A stretch of DNA of 64,000 nucleotides from Halospeciosus flavus (lineage in GTDB: Archaea; Halobacteriota; Halobacteria; Halobacteriales; Halobacteriaceae). Of this stretch, positions 43,431 through 52,797 are shown in pieces. Each line of letters begins with the position of its first letter. Position 1 is the first letter of the stretch. The notes beneath the pieces were generated by a model. The model had not been told where the DNA came from, made no database searches, and saw only the letters and a program-made list of their open reading frames with translations. Made by a program: the position numbers and the translations under genes. Location: contig NZ_CP122312.1 in assembly GCF_029814175.1 (NCBI RefSeq), positions 434,001 to 498,000 on the forward strand, in the 5' to 3' direction.

Positions 43431-44451
43431 TCACGGACATAAGTACGTAAAGACATCTGGTACGTTGATATCGTCCAGTGCACAGAGAGCAGCATCACGA
43501 AGTTCGTCAAGCGTTTCGAATAGGCGGTTGCCGAGTGATTGATCGAGTTGTCGCCAGCACTCTTCCGCGGGGTTCAGCTCTGGTGAACCCCGCGGAAGGT
43601 AACACAGTTCGATCGGAGTATCTTCAACGAACTCTTGGACTCTGTTCGCCGTGAAATACGAGGCGTTATCGAGGACAACGCAGATTTTCTCGCCGAACTC
43701 TGTCTGGAGTGCATCCAGAAGACGAATCGTCGTGTCGCTGTTGAAGTTTTCCTCGCAGGGGAGAAAGAACGTCTCATCAGTATCGCTGACTGCACCGAGA
43801 AGTTTGATGCTGTCCCACGCGCCCGTCACCGGGAGTGACGGGCGCTCACCCTTGGGAAACCATGCGTGAATCAGTGTCGAGAGAACCTGTCGCGTCTGAT
43901 CAATGGCTAAGATCGTGTATTCGTCGTCCAGGTTGTCGCGCTTTTTTTGAACCCGTCTTGCCATGCTTCCTGTGCTCTCTCATCGGATTTGTGAAACTCC
44001 GGCCGGGCTGTCTTCCAGGACAGCCCGGCCTCGGTCATCAATCGTCGAACGTGACGCTCACAGTACTCAACGTCGAATTCCTCGGCGAGATAGTGACGAG
44101 CAGTGGAACAGACCACGCAGGCGCGTCAAGTCCAACTTCCTCTGGAGACTTGTGAAGCGCTTCAACGAACTGTTCATGCTCTTTGTCGGAGAGTTTTGAG
44201 GGCCTTCCTGAACGGTGTTCGTCGTAGACGACCTCCTCGAACGGCTCGTCGGCGAGCCGTTCGAGTCGATCAAGCCACCGCGAGAGCCAGCCAGCAGTGT
44301 ATCCATAGCGTTCAGCGACCTCTTGTAGCGTCGCACCGTCTTCTTCAAGGTAATTGATCGCCGCCATGAGCCGTTGTGACGGCTTTTTTCCCTCGACCTC
44401 CGCCAAGACCTGGCGGAGGTCTTCGGTAGAGACGTTGTCGAGAGAGGTCAT
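43431..44451 (-). pseudogene. IS630-family transposase, frameshifted
   Basis: Three consecutive frames on one strand together give a full IS630 protein. Part one (from ATG 44451) is an N-terminal HTH region, LQEVAERYGYTAGWLSRWLD and RSGRPSKLSDKEHEQFVEAL. Part two continues ARHYLAEEFDVEYCERHVRR after a one-base loss near 44100. Part three, DDE domain, has ILAIDQTRQVLS (Asp), VVLDNASYFTANRV (Asp) and PELNPAEECWRQLDQ (Glu). Parts two and three meet at a run of seven As (43952 region, minus strand), where a -1 slip gives DGFKKKRDNLDDEY; programmed frameshifting at such runs is known in this family. The 44100 break looks like real damage. Element ends not identified. Confidence 0.82.
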
Positions 44452-44572
44452 ATCGGAGTAACGTACTCTTCTTTGAAGTATTTTTGGCTGACAGTATCAA
44501 CCAATATTCGTCGACCGAGCAATTACGGTTCTTGCAACTCACACCTCGGTTGATGCGTGCTGGCAAGGACAG

Positions 44573-44579
44573 TTTTATA
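44573..44579 (+). promoter_or_regulatory. TATA box of the PPOX-like gene
   Basis: TTTTATA at 44573-44579, centred 34 bases before the ATG at 44610, the expected spacing for a near-leaderless archaeal transcript. This favours 44610 over 44601 as start. Confidence 0.55.
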
Positions 44580-44609
44580 TTCTTGATTTGAAGGTCGAGT
44601 ATGCTCAGT

Positions 44610-45083
44610 ATGAAAAGAGACGAGATCGGCGCTTTCCTCAAGAGACACGAGACTGGAATCCTCTCAACTTGTTCGGAGGGAGAAGCATACGGAATACCGG
44701 AGTCATTTGGATATCGTAATGGTCGGCTCTACCTCCAGTTAGCTATGCCGTCGGATAGTCGTAAGCGAGAGTTTCTTGCAGAAACCGAGACTGTCTCTTT
44801 CACTATCTGTGAAGCGACTTCTTCGAAAGATTTTGCGAGCGTCATTATCCAGGGAACGGTTCATCAACTCCCTCACGATGGCAAAGCAGCAGACCTCGCG
44901 TTAGCAGAGAATGATCAGTTCCCCTCATCAGAGGTCTTCCCAATGACTGAAGAGGAGTCTATCGAAGCATACGAACTCAAAGCCGAGAAGATAACTGGTA
45001 GGAAGGGCCCGAATTTTGAGATCGGTACCGCGACAGCAGAGATACCAGTGGTAGCGAACGACGAAGAAGCGAACTCTGAGTGA
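44610..45083 (+). CDS. Pyridoxamine 5'-phosphate oxidase-like flavoprotein
   Basis: 157 residues from ATG 44610; an ATG three codons earlier (44601) is possible. The split-barrel PPOX fold is apparent: MKRDEIGAFLKRHETGILST, then AYGIPESFGYRNGRLYLQLA, TVSFTICEATSSKDFASVII and QGTVHQL, the usual strand order of FMN- or F420-binding pyridoxamine oxidase-like proteins. The C-terminal ~40 residues are charged, ending EEANSE. The DNA is AT-richer than neighbours and the gene sits between two transposon remnants, so it was probably acquired. Substrate unknown. Confidence 0.82.
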   Translation: MKRDEIGAFLKRHETGILSTCSEGEAYGIPESFGYRNGRLYLQLAMPSDSRKREFLAETETVSFTICEATSSKDFASVIIQGTVHQLPHDGKAADLALAENDQFPSSEVFPMTEEESIEAYELKAEKITGRKGPNFEIGTATAEIPVVANDEEANSE

Positions 45084-45243
45084 ATGCTTGTCCGTAGTCT
45101 TCTCGAATAGCATTGCTGTCAGACTCCTGCCAACTGTTCTCTCTAACCTCGTGGTATTCGACTCTACACTGACTCTCGGACAGTCGCGGTGGGACAAGTA
45201 TTGCTTGGGGATACCACGCAATGGTCACCAATCTTCAGATATT
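45084..45243. other. Flank downstream of the TnpB element (guide side)
   Basis: 160 bases without a gene between the flavoprotein gene and the TnpB 3' end. On the minus strand the bases just beyond the omega-RNA scaffold (AATATCTGAAGATTGGTGAC, 45243 down to 45224) would form the guide of the TnpB RNA, if this element behaves as described TnpB systems do. Confidence 0.45.
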
Positions 45244-45301
45244 GTGAACTACCCCGCCCTACTCAGCAACACTACGTGTTGCTTCCTTGAGGGCGAGGCT
45301 T
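45244..45301 (-). ncRNA. Putative omega-RNA 3' scaffold of the TnpB element
   Basis: On the minus strand the tnpB 3' end and following bases fold as an outer stem (45290-45298 with 45252-45260, 8 of 9 pairs) holding an inner perfect 8-bp hairpin AGCAACAC-TAC-GTGTTGCT (45265-45283). The scaffold ends GGGGTAGTTCAC, after which the guide would start. TnpB-associated omega RNAs are made from exactly this region, overlapping the tnpB 3' end. The 5' limit of the RNA is not visible. Confidence 0.6.
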
Positions 45302-46548
45302 CCTGTTTCAACGACGCGACTTGCATCCACGACGATGGACGAATCCCTACCATCGGTGGACACAGCGGTCGCAGTCTCCGCAGGCGTGTCTTCGGAGTGA
45401 ACCACTCCTAGTTTGGCGAGTCCTCGTGAGAGAACATTCAACGACGCATTCCAGTCCCGATCGAGTTCGAATCCGCACGCTGGGCATGAATGCTCTCGAA
45501 CCCACAGCGGTTTCCGTGTTTCAACGCCACAGGACGCGCATTCCTTGGTTGTCCCACGCGGGTTAACACTCACGACGTGACAGCCGTTCTTCTCGCCGTG
45601 ATGTTCGAGAATCGTGATGAAATCACGCCAGCCAACCTCGGCTGTATTCCGAGCATTGTGGGAAGATTCAAGCATTCCCTTGACATTGAGGTTCTCGACG
45701 AACACCGCATCGTACTGGGTCGTATAGAAGTGCGCGAGCTTGTGCTTGTAATCGTGCTTCTTGTTCGACATCCGGGCGTGGACGTCTGCGACGCGACGGC
45801 GTTGCTGTTCCCAGTTGTTCGACTCGTAGTCCTTACGCGAGAGCAAGCGTTGCTCGCGTTCGAGCCGCTCGCGGTCGTCTGAAAGGTCAAGACGCCCGAT
45901 CGATCGCCCGTCCGAGTCATGAATGAAGTTCAACACACCGAGGTCGAGACCTACCGTATCATCGGGATCGACGTCCTCAACGGCGGGTTTCTCGGGGGTG
46001 TCCGTCTCGATGCAGAAGCTGACGTACCACGCTCCGGTTGGCTCTTTCTTCAGGGTCACCTCTTTGATTGTTTCGTGGTCTGGAAGGTCTCGGTGGAGGC
46101 GAATCGGGATCTCGCGGGTCTCTCCTTTAAGTTTCTTGAGTACGAGGAGTCCTCGTCCGTTCGGGCCACTCTTGGTGTCGAGTTCGAAGCCCGATTGCCG
46201 GTAGGTGAAACTCCTGTACTCACGCGGTTTCTTCCAGTTTAACGACCCCACGTCGTAGCCCTTAGCCTTGAGTTTCCCGAGGTTCTGGATGTTATCGCGA
46301 ATCCGCTCAACGGCTTTCTGAAGGACCGTCGAATAGACCCGTGTGAGGTCAGTCCACCAGTCTTTGAGTGTGGGGAGTTGGTCTCGAACTATCCAGACAC
46401 GTTGGCGGAGCGTGCCCGCGTCTTCGGGTATTTGGTGGAATTCGTGGAGGGCGTGGTTGTAGAGTTGTCGCACGGTGTTTCGCGTCCAGTCCATCGCGTC
46501 GCGTTGCTCCGTGGTGGGGAACAAGCGGAAGCGTGGACTATACTTCAT
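45259..46548 (-). CDS. tnpB: TnpB RNA-guided nuclease, IS200/IS605 (IS1341-type)
   Basis: 429 residues from ATG 46548 (MKYSPRFRLFPTTEQRDAMD). RuvC catalytic residues: Asp in TVGLDLGVLNFI, Glu in YDAVFVENLNVKGM, Asp in CGFELDRDWNASLN. The zinc finger is intact (CASCGVETR ... CPACGFELDRD). No tnpA of the Y1 type lies beside it, so it is a stand-alone IS1341-type copy moved in trans, if at all. All key residues are kept, so it could still be an active RNA-guided nuclease. The 3' end overlaps the omega-RNA scaffold. Confidence 0.93.
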   Translation of the reverse strand: MKYSPRFRLFPTTEQRDAMDWTRNTVRQLYNHALHEFHQIPEDAGTLRQRVWIVRDQLPTLKDWWTDLTRVYSTVLQKAVERIRDNIQNLGKLKAKGYDVGSLNWKKPREYRSFTYRQSGFELDTKSGPNGRGLLVLKKLKGETREIPIRLHRDLPDHETIKEVTLKKEPTGAWYVSFCIETDTPEKPAVEDVDPDDTVGLDLGVLNFIHDSDGRSIGRLDLSDDRERLEREQRLLSRKDYESNNWEQQRRRVADVHARMSNKKHDYKHKLAHFYTTQYDAVFVENLNVKGMLESSHNARNTAEVGWRDFITILEHHGEKNGCHVVSVNPRGTTKECASCGVETRKPLWVREHSCPACGFELDRDWNASLNVLSRGLAKLGVVHSEDTPAETATAVSTDGRDSSIVVDASRVVETGSLALKEATRSVAE

Positions 46549-46620
46549 GCGACGTACCAAAGCGTACGAATTTCGGTGTATTAGTGGTACTGATTCGCGT
46601 GTTTGTGACTCGGGCAGGCG

Positions 46621-46673
46621 CTGTATCTCGCCCTACTCGCTCACTCCCGTTCGCTCCTTGAGGACGGGGGCTT
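46621..46673 (-). repeat. Orphan omega-RNA-like end upstream of tnpB
   Basis: Read on the minus strand, AAGCCCCCGTCCTCAAGGA, then GAGTAGGGCGAGATA, align with the TnpB 3' scaffold at 45244-45301 (AAGCCTCGCCCTCAAGGA, GAGTAGGGCGGGGTA). The inner hairpin is replaced by a GAGCGA direct repeat. No second tnpB lies on its 5' side. It looks like the remaining 3' end of a related element, or a solo omega-RNA. Confidence 0.55.
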
Positions 46674-46743
46674 AGCGCCCTCTTTTTCAGCTAAATGGGG
46701 GAGCACGGGTAGAAAGAATGTAAAGTCGAAGTACCAGAGGCTA

Positions 46744-47112
46744 ATGGATGTATTAGAGGAGCGAGTCGGCGAGTCGCTTCGCGCAATCTGCTCGTACGAC
46801 GAGAGTGGGTACGAGATCCACTACATCCGAGAAGATATTCGAGAGACGAACTTCGAGGAGCGGACCGAGACGATGACGCGACGAGCGCGGGACTGGAGAC
46901 CTCTGGAGGACGAAGGGGGACCGTTAGGCGAGCGTCGAGCGACTCTCGAACTCTGGGATGAATCCCTCTTTATCCACCTCCCAGAGGACGAAACACGTGG
47001 TCTACTATTTGCAGTCGAACCGGAGGTCGGACGGAAACTCACTGGATTCGTCGAGGAGTGCTGGACCGCCTTGGAGAATCCCTCTGAATCCGCGTATATA
47101 GCTGTACAGTAG
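46744..47112 (+). CDS. Small haloarchaeal protein of unknown function (DUF7522-like)
   Basis: 122 residues, acidic, mixed alpha/beta: MDVLEERVGESLRAICSYDE, GYEIHYIREDIRET, a central charged segment, ATLELWDESLFIHLPEDETR and LLFAVEPEVGRKLTGFVEEC. No membrane segment or metal motif is present. The pattern resembles a family of short haloarchaeal proteins (DUF7522 in my memory, not verified) of unknown role, often with a beta-strand pair like LFIHLPEDE. It sits at the right border of the island, where GC content returns to normal. Confidence 0.65.
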   Translation: MDVLEERVGESLRAICSYDESGYEIHYIREDIRETNFEERTETMTRRARDWRPLEDEGGPLGERRATLELWDESLFIHLPEDETRGLLFAVEPEVGRKLTGFVEECWTALENPSESAYIAVQ

Positions 47113-47259
47113 CGTCTCACCAGCCAACTCTTCCTGAAGAATTGTACGGGGAGCACTGCAGAGGCAGAAACGGGAGTCCCTCACGGATTCGCACGCACCA
47201 AACACCCACACGGTGCCGCAACCCCACCATTGACGCCCCTGCCGGTCCACCCACGAACC

Positions 47260-48522
47260 GTGTCGACGTCGCGTCTCCGCTACGCCCTCCTCGGACTCGG
47301 GTCGCTCGCCTACACCGCGCTGATGTTCGTCTGGTTCTCCGTACCGGCGTGGCTCGCCGCCCTGAGCGCCGACTTTGGGTTGACGAGTACGCAGGCCGGA
47401 TTGCTCACCGGGGCGGTCCCGCTCACGTACGTCCCCGTCGCGCTGTTCTCCGGGGTGGTGACCGACTACGTCGGGCCGTACCGGGCCATCGGTACGGGCC
47501 TCCTGCTGTTTGGCGGTGCGCAGGTCGGCCGCGCCGCCGCGGACACCTTCCCCGTCCTGCTCGCGCTGACCGTCGTCGTGGGGTTCGGTGCGACGACCAT
47601 CACGTTCGGCCTGCCGAAGCTCGTCTCCGAGATCTTCCCACCCGAGGAGTCGGGGACGCCCTCGTCGGTGTACGTCGTCGGGTCGCTGGCCGGGACCGCC
47701 GCCGCGTTCAGCCTCGGGCGCGGCGTGCTCGGCCCCGCGCTCGGCGGGTGGCGACCGCTGTTCTACTACACCGGACTCGCGGTGCTCGCCTACGCCGTGC
47801 TCTGGTGGGTCGTCGTCCGGTGGGCGCCGCTCGAGGAGGTTCGTCACCGCGAGCCGACGGGCGAGAGCGAAGGCGAAGACGAGGGCGAAGGCGAAGGTGC
47901 GACGACCGACGAGGACGAGGCGGTCCTCTCCGTCGCGTCGCTGCGGCGGGACGTCGGCCGGGTGTTCGCGAGTCCGTCGATGCGCCTGCTGGTCGTCGTC
48001 GGCGTCGTCTACCTCCTCGTCGTCCACGGGTTGCAGAACTGGCTCGCGACGGTTCTCCAGTCGCGAGGCGTCGACCCGACGCTCGCGGCGATGCTGGTGA
48101 GCGGGTTCGTCGCCGCCGAGGCCGTCGGGACGCTCGCCGTGCCCACGCTCTCGGACCGCCTCGGTGAACGCGGGACGGTCGTCGCTGGCTGTGCCGCGCT
48201 CTGCTTCGCCGGGACGGCGACGCTCCTCGTCCCCGGCGTCCCGCTCGCAGTCCCGGTCGTCGGCGCGCTCGCGGTCGGACTCGGCGTGGGCGGCATCTCG
48301 CCGCTCGTACGGATGGTCCCGGCCGAACTCGACGAGATCGGCCCCGAACTCACCGGGACGGCCGTCGGACTCGTCTTCGCCGTCGGCGAACTCGGCGGCT
48401 TCCTCGGCCCGTTCCTCGTCGGCGTCCTCTACGACCTCACGGGCACCTACGCCGCGGGGCTCGGCGTCATCTGCGTCGGCTGTCTCGCGGCCGTCCTCGC
48501 CGGCCACCGCCTGCCCGTGTGA
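47260..48522 (+). CDS. MFS transporter
   Basis: 420 residues from a GTG at 47260 (VSTSRLRYALLGLGSLAYTA); a TTG ten codons upstream is the longest option but unlikely. It has 12 hydrophobic segments with a central acidic loop (EGEDEGEGEGATTDEDE). The loop after helix 2 reads SGVVTDYVGPYRAIG, the degenerate MFS motif A (G-x-x-x-D-x-x-G-x-R), and the equivalent in the C-half is PTLSDRLGERGTVV. The nitrate/cyanate-type subgroup (CynX/NNP) has similar length, but the substrate is not readable. Confidence 0.88.
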   Translation: MSTSRLRYALLGLGSLAYTALMFVWFSVPAWLAALSADFGLTSTQAGLLTGAVPLTYVPVALFSGVVTDYVGPYRAIGTGLLLFGGAQVGRAAADTFPVLLALTVVVGFGATTITFGLPKLVSEIFPPEESGTPSSVYVVGSLAGTAAAFSLGRGVLGPALGGWRPLFYYTGLAVLAYAVLWWVVVRWAPLEEVRHREPTGESEGEDEGEGEGATTDEDEAVLSVASLRRDVGRVFASPSMRLLVVVGVVYLLVVHGLQNWLATVLQSRGVDPTLAAMLVSGFVAAEAVGTLAVPTLSDRLGERGTVVAGCAALCFAGTATLLVPGVPLAVPVVGALAVGLGVGGISPLVRMVPAELDEIGPELTGTAVGLVFAVGELGGFLGPFLVGVLYDLTGTYAAGLGVICVGCLAAVLAGHRLPV

Positions 48523-48640
48523 ATCCGGGGTCGCCAGGAATTTTCGAACCTGTCGTGGTGTGCAATTATTAAGTCGTCGGGCATCGACGTTCGAGACGAC
48601 GCCGCGCCGAATCCGACCGACCGCTCCCCCTACACACTAC

Positions 48641-49504
48641 ATGACTGAGCCACGAGCCGTGAGCGTCGCCCTGCAGAAGGGTGGCGTCGGAAAGACGACC
48701 ATCGCGATCAACGTCGCCGAGCGCCTGTCGAGTCGTGGGAACGACGTGCTCCTCGTCGACCTCGACCAGCAGGGCAACGCGACCGAAGGTATCGGTCTCG
48801 AAGACGCCTACACCGCAGACGACCACATCGGTGACGTCCTCGACGACGGGGACGGCGTCGACGTCCACGACGTCATTCGCGAGACGGAGTGGTTCGACGT
48901 CGTCCCGGCCCACGAGAACCTCCGGAGCGTCGAGACCTCCATCCGGAACGCGACGTTCGGCGAGTTGCGTGTCCGCAACGAGATCGTCGAACCGCTCCTC
49001 GGAGCGGAGTACGACTACGTCGTCGTCGACACCGCGCCGAAGATCGGCCCGCTCTCGGACTCCTCGCTCATCGCGACGGGCAACGTCATCGTCCCGATGC
49101 TCCCCTCCGAGCCGAGCATCAGCGGGTTCGAGCGTATGGTCGAACAGCAACTCGACCCGCTCCGGCGGGAGATCGACCTCGACGTGCTCGCGGTCGTGCC
49201 CAACCGCCTCGAAGGCGACAACGAGGAGAAACGCGTGATGGCCGCCATCGAGGAGTCCGACTTCGGCGACCGCGTCCCGATGTTCGGGCGGACCGACGAG
49301 TACGAACACGACTACCCGCCCGGCCCGGGCATCCGCAAGCGCATCGCCTTCCGGCGGGCCTGGCGCGACGGCGTCCCGCTCGCCGAACACGCCCCGCAGA
49401 ACGACATGGTCAAGCGCCTCGACGAACTCGCCGCCATCGTCGAAGCCGGCGAGATCGGGGTGCGGACCGAGGACCCGTTCCCCGAACCGGACCCGTATCG
49501 CTGA
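48641..49504 (+). CDS. parA: ParA-family ATPase
   Basis: 287 residues. The deviant Walker A is VALQKGGVGKTTIAINVAE (KGGVGKTT), followed by the switch region VLLVDLDQQGNATEGIGL and VVVDTAPKIGPLSDSSLIAT (Walker B-like D). It is of the chromosomal/plasmid ParA type, used for partitioning or positioning cargo; no parB-like gene is adjacent. The C-terminus ends in an acidic tail. An AATTATTAAG box near 48564 is a possible TATA element, about 70 bases from the ATG at 48641, which implies a short leader. Confidence 0.9.
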   Translation: MTEPRAVSVALQKGGVGKTTIAINVAERLSSRGNDVLLVDLDQQGNATEGIGLEDAYTADDHIGDVLDDGDGVDVHDVIRETEWFDVVPAHENLRSVETSIRNATFGELRVRNEIVEPLLGAEYDYVVVDTAPKIGPLSDSSLIATGNVIVPMLPSEPSISGFERMVEQQLDPLRREIDLDVLAVVPNRLEGDNEEKRVMAAIEESDFGDRVPMFGRTDEYEHDYPPGPGIRKRIAFRRAWRDGVPLAEHAPQNDMVKRLDELAAIVEAGEIGVRTEDPFPEPDPYR

Positions 49505-49554
49505 CGCGACCGCCGCGGTCGCGTTCTCGCGCGTTCTCCCGCGTTCGGCGTTCG

Positions 49555-51318
49555 TCAGTCGTCGCGCTTGACCGCCGGGTTCGTCACGGCGCCGTTGGCC
49601 GCCGACCCGAAGAGGTCGCCGTACTTCCGGAGGACGCCGCCCGCGTAGTTCGGTTCGGGTTCCTCCCAGTCGGCGAGGCGCTCGTTGATCTCGTGTTGGT
49701 CCAGGTCGACGGAGAGTTCGCGGTTCGGAATGTCGACCGTGACGAAGTCACCCTCTTCGAGCGCGGCGATGGGCCCGCCGGCGGCGGCCTCGGGTGCGAC
49801 GTGGCCAATCATCGGGCCGCGGGTCGCGCCGGAGAAGCGGCCGTCGGTGAGGAGTGCGACGTCGTCCTCGTGGCCGGCGCCGACGACCGCCGCGGTGACG
49901 CCGAGCATCTCGCGCATGCCGGGACCACCCTGTGGCCCCTCGTTGCGGATGACGATGACGTCGCCGGAGGAGATCTCGCCGCTCTGGACGTACTCCATCG
50001 CGTCCTCCTCGTTCTCGAAGATGCGGGCCGGTCCCTGGTGGAAGAGTTCGTCGTCGCCGGTGACCTTCAGGACGGAGCCGTCGGGCGCGAGGTTCCCCGT
50101 AAGGATCTTGATGGCGCCCTCCTCGTGTTTCGGCTCGTCGACGGTGTAGAGGAAGTCCGCCTCGATCTCGTCGTCGTCCGGCAGGTCGAGTTCCTCGAGT
50201 TCCTCTTCGATGGTGCGACCCGTGACCGTCTTCGCGTCGCCGTGGAAGTACCCGCCTTCGAGCAGGCGGCGGATGACGACCGGGACGCCGCCGACCTCGT
50301 GGAGGTCGTTCATCACGCGCTCGCCGCCGGGCTGGAGGTTGGCGATCTTGGGTGTACGATTCGAGATTTCGTCGAAGTCTTCGATGTCGAGGTCGACGCC
50401 CGCCTCGGCGGCGAGTGCGAGCAGGTGGAGGACGCCGTTGGTCGACCCGCCGAGGGCGACCTGGAGGGCGATGGCGTTCTCGAAGGACTTGCGATCGAGG
50501 ATCTCGGAGGGGGTGCGGTCGTTCTCGACGGCGTCGAGGACGAGTTCGCCCGCGCGCTCGGCGACCTCGTAGCGCTCGTCGGTCTCGGCGGGCGCGCTGG
50601 CGCTGCCGAGGGGGGCGAGACCGAGCGCCTCGCTGATGGAGGCCATCGTGTTCGCGGTGAACATCCCGCCACACGACCCCGCGCCGGGGCAGGCGTTGCA
50701 CTCCATCTCCGCAAGTTCGTCCTCGCTCATCTTGCCCGAGGAGACCGCGCCGACGCCCTCGAAGACGTTCTGGACGGTGATCTCGCGGCCCTCGTGCTCG
50801 CCGGGCATGATGGACCCGCCGTAGAGGAAGACGGTGGGGAGGTCGGTGCGGATAGCGGCCATCATCATGCCGGGGAGGTTCTTGTCACAGCCCGCGACGG
50901 TGACGAGCGCGTCCATGCGCTCGCCGAAGGAGACGAGTTCGACGGAGTCGGCGATGACCTCCCGCGAGACGAGCGAGGCCTTCATCCCCTCGGTCCCCAT
51001 CGAGATGGCGTCGGAGATGGTGATGGTGCCGAACTCGATGGGCATACCGCCCGCCGCGTCGACGCCGTCGTAGGCGGACTGCGCGACGTCGTCGAGGTGG
51101 ACGTTACACGGCGTGATGTCGGCGGCGGGGTTCGCGATGCCGACCATCGGCGAGGAGAAGTCCTCGTCGTCGTAGCCCATCGCGCGGAACATCGCCCGGT
51201 GGGGGGCGCGTTCGGGTCCCTCGGTGACCTCGTTGGAGGGGAGGTCTGGGTCCTTGTCGTGGCGCATCTGGACGGGTTTCTCGTCTCCGTCCTCGGTCGG
51301 TTCCTGTTGCTTGCTCAT
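49555..51318 (-). CDS. ilvD: Dihydroxy-acid dehydratase
   Basis: 587 residues from ATG 51318 ([20 protein letters not shown]). Iron-sulfur cysteines: [17 protein letters not shown] and [19 protein letters not shown]. Active-site segments: [52 protein letters not shown]. It dehydrates 2,3-dihydroxy-3-methylbutanoate and the C6 analogue to branched-chain oxo acids for valine, isoleucine and leucine. Length and motifs are standard. The frame is open upstream, but the N-terminal stretch before this Met is low-complexity antisense of the neighbouring region. It stands alone, convergent with parA. Confidence 0.96.
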   Translation of the reverse strand: MSKQQEPTEDGDEKPVQMRHDKDPDLPSNEVTEGPERAPHRAMFRAMGYDDEDFSSPMVGIANPAADITPCNVHLDDVAQSAYDGVDAAGGMPIEFGTITISDAISMGTEGMKASLVSREVIADSVELVSFGERMDALVTVAGCDKNLPGMMMAAIRTDLPTVFLYGGSIMPGEHEGREITVQNVFEGVGAVSSGKMSEDELAEMECNACPGAGSCGGMFTANTMASISEALGLAPLGSASAPAETDERYEVAERAGELVLDAVENDRTPSEILDRKSFENAIALQVALGGSTNGVLHLLALAAEAGVDLDIEDFDEISNRTPKIANLQPGGERVMNDLHEVGGVPVVIRRLLEGGYFHGDAKTVTGRTIEEELEELDLPDDDEIEADFLYTVDEPKHEEGAIKILTGNLAPDGSVLKVTGDDELFHQGPARIFENEEDAMEYVQSGEISSGDVIVIRNEGPQGGPGMREMLGVTAAVVGAGHEDDVALLTDGRFSGATRGPMIGHVAPEAAAGGPIAALEEGDFVTVDIPNRELSVDLDQHEINERLADWEEPEPNYAGGVLRKYGDLFGSAANGAVTNPAVKRDD

Positions 51319-51421
51319 AGCACGGAGGTTAGTTTGCAGCGGCTTAAGTTTCTTCCATACGACAGGGGTGCCGTGGCCTGCCCGTCCGCCCCGCTGGTGG
51401 CGGGTGGCGTCGAATCCCCGT

Positions 51422-52678
51422 CTAGTCGCCCTTCGCGGTCTCGCCGTCGCCGGCGCCCTTCTCGACGGCGAACCACTCGCCCTCGAAGTCGAAGCAGTAC
51501 TCGGCGATGGCCTTCGTCGTGATGAGGCTGAAGAAGGGGAGGACGAGCGGGGTGAGGACGAACCACGCGCCAAGGTCGCGGTCGTCGGCGAGGCGGACGC
51601 CGAGGGCGACGAGGTAGATGGCCACGAGCGGGAGCACCGCGACGTGGGGCTTCCCGAGTTCGATGAGGACGAGCGCCTTCGGGACGAGCGAGACGAGGAA
51701 GGCCGCGCCGCCGACGCTCATGACGCCGACGGCGAGCGAGAGGTAGTAGCGATGGTCGTCGGCGTTCTCGGGGAGTTCGGTAAGGAGGCGGTGGAGGACC
51801 TGCGTGTTGCCGGTCATCCAGCGTTTGCGCTGGCCCCACCAGTCGCGCAGGGTGTGGGCGGCCTCCTCGTCGACGACGGTGGTGTAGCGCATCTTCACGT
51901 CGACGCGGTTCAGGTAACACCGGTGGGCGAAGTCGTAGTCCTCCGAGACCATCTCGGGGTCGTAGCCGCCGACGGTGTCGATGGCGTCGCGGGAGAAGAC
52001 GAGCGCCTTGCTCGTCGCCATCCGGAAGCCCGTGAGCGCGTAGAGGAGTTGGCGGAAGCAGTGGCCGAACAGTGTGAACTCGTCGTAGGCGAGCGATTCG
52101 ACGTGGCCGTCCGGACGGGGGACGAAGCGGGCCTGCACGACGTCGTCCGCGCGGAGGTGGCCCGTCACCTCGTCGAAGAAGCCACTGCGGATGGACTGAT
52201 CGGCGTCGAACACGCCGAAGTAGTCGGTGTCGGCCCGTTCGACGGCGGCGTTCACGCCGCCGGCCTTCGACCCCGGTCGGGGATTGACGAGCACCTCGAC
52301 GGTCGCGTACTCCTCGGCGAACCCCTCGGCCGTCTCCCGTCCCTCGGGGTCGTCGGGTTCGCAGACGACGACGACGTCGACGGGGTGGTCGGCCGTCGCG
52401 AGCGACTCCACGCTGTGGTGGAGGACGGCCGCGTCCTCGTAGGTCGGGACGATGGCCGTCACCCGCTCGTCGAGCGGATCGGGCGAGGGTTCGACGAACT
52501 TCCGGGCGAAGAGCACGCCCGAGACGAGGACGAACGCCGTGAACGAGGTGTACGCGAAGACGGCTTCGTGGACGCCGAGCAGCGGGAGCGTCCCGAACCC
52601 GGAGAGGTACCCCGAGACGAGGAGCGCCACGACGGCGACGACGAACGCGGCCCACGCGACCCACCGGTTCTGCACCAT
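51422..52678 (-). CDS. Membrane glycosyltransferase, GT2 family
   Basis: 418 residues from ATG 52678 ([20 protein letters not shown]). Two N-terminal membrane helices (about 6-30, 40-60), then a GT-A domain: [24 protein letters not shown] (DxD), [12 protein letters not shown] (ED) and QRKRWMTGN (QxxRW), followed by three to four C-terminal helices. This processive-type layout is that of cellulose/hyaluronan synthase-like enzymes, so it probably polymerises or transfers a sugar to a lipid or polysaccharide at the membrane. Sugar and acceptor unknown. No other surface-glycan genes are beside it. Confidence 0.9.
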   Translation of the reverse strand: MVQNRWVAWAAFVVAVVALLVSGYLSGFGTLPLLGVHEAVFAYTSFTAFVLVSGVLFARKFVEPSPDPLDERVTAIVPTYEDAAVLHHSVESLATADHPVDVVVVCEPDDPEGRETAEGFAEEYATVEVLVNPRPGSKAGGVNAAVERADTDYFGVFDADQSIRSGFFDEVTGHLRADDVVQARFVPRPDGHVESLAYDEFTLFGHCFRQLLYALTGFRMATSKALVFSRDAIDTVGGYDPEMVSEDYDFAHRCYLNRVDVKMRYTTVVDEEAAHTLRDWWGQRKRWMTGNTQVLHRLLTELPENADDHRYYLSLAVGVMSVGGAAFLVSLVPKALVLIELGKPHVAVLPLVAIYLVALGVRLADDRDLGAWFVLTPLVLPFFSLITTKAIAEYCFDFEGEWFAVEKGAGDGETAKGD

Positions 52679-52797
52679 TATCGAAGACGGGGCGTACAGC
52701 CGTTTAGAGCCATCGCCTCGTGGTCGCACACGCGCAGACGCGACGCGGTATTGCCACCGCCGAAACCCCCTAACGGTGGCGCCACGTCCTCTCGGAT

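Noticed and set aside
44537..44552. A 16-base match (ACTCACACCTCGGTTG) to the left end of the IS4 element at 2466-2481.
   Set aside because: About one chance 16-base match is expected in a window this long, and the bases around it do not align, so it is not evidence of an IS4 remnant.
47230..47260. TTG at 47230 as start of the MFS gene.
   Set aside because: TTG starts are rare in haloarchaea and the extra ten residues (TPLPVHPRT) are not part of the transporter fold; the GTG at 47260 is preferred, though not proven.
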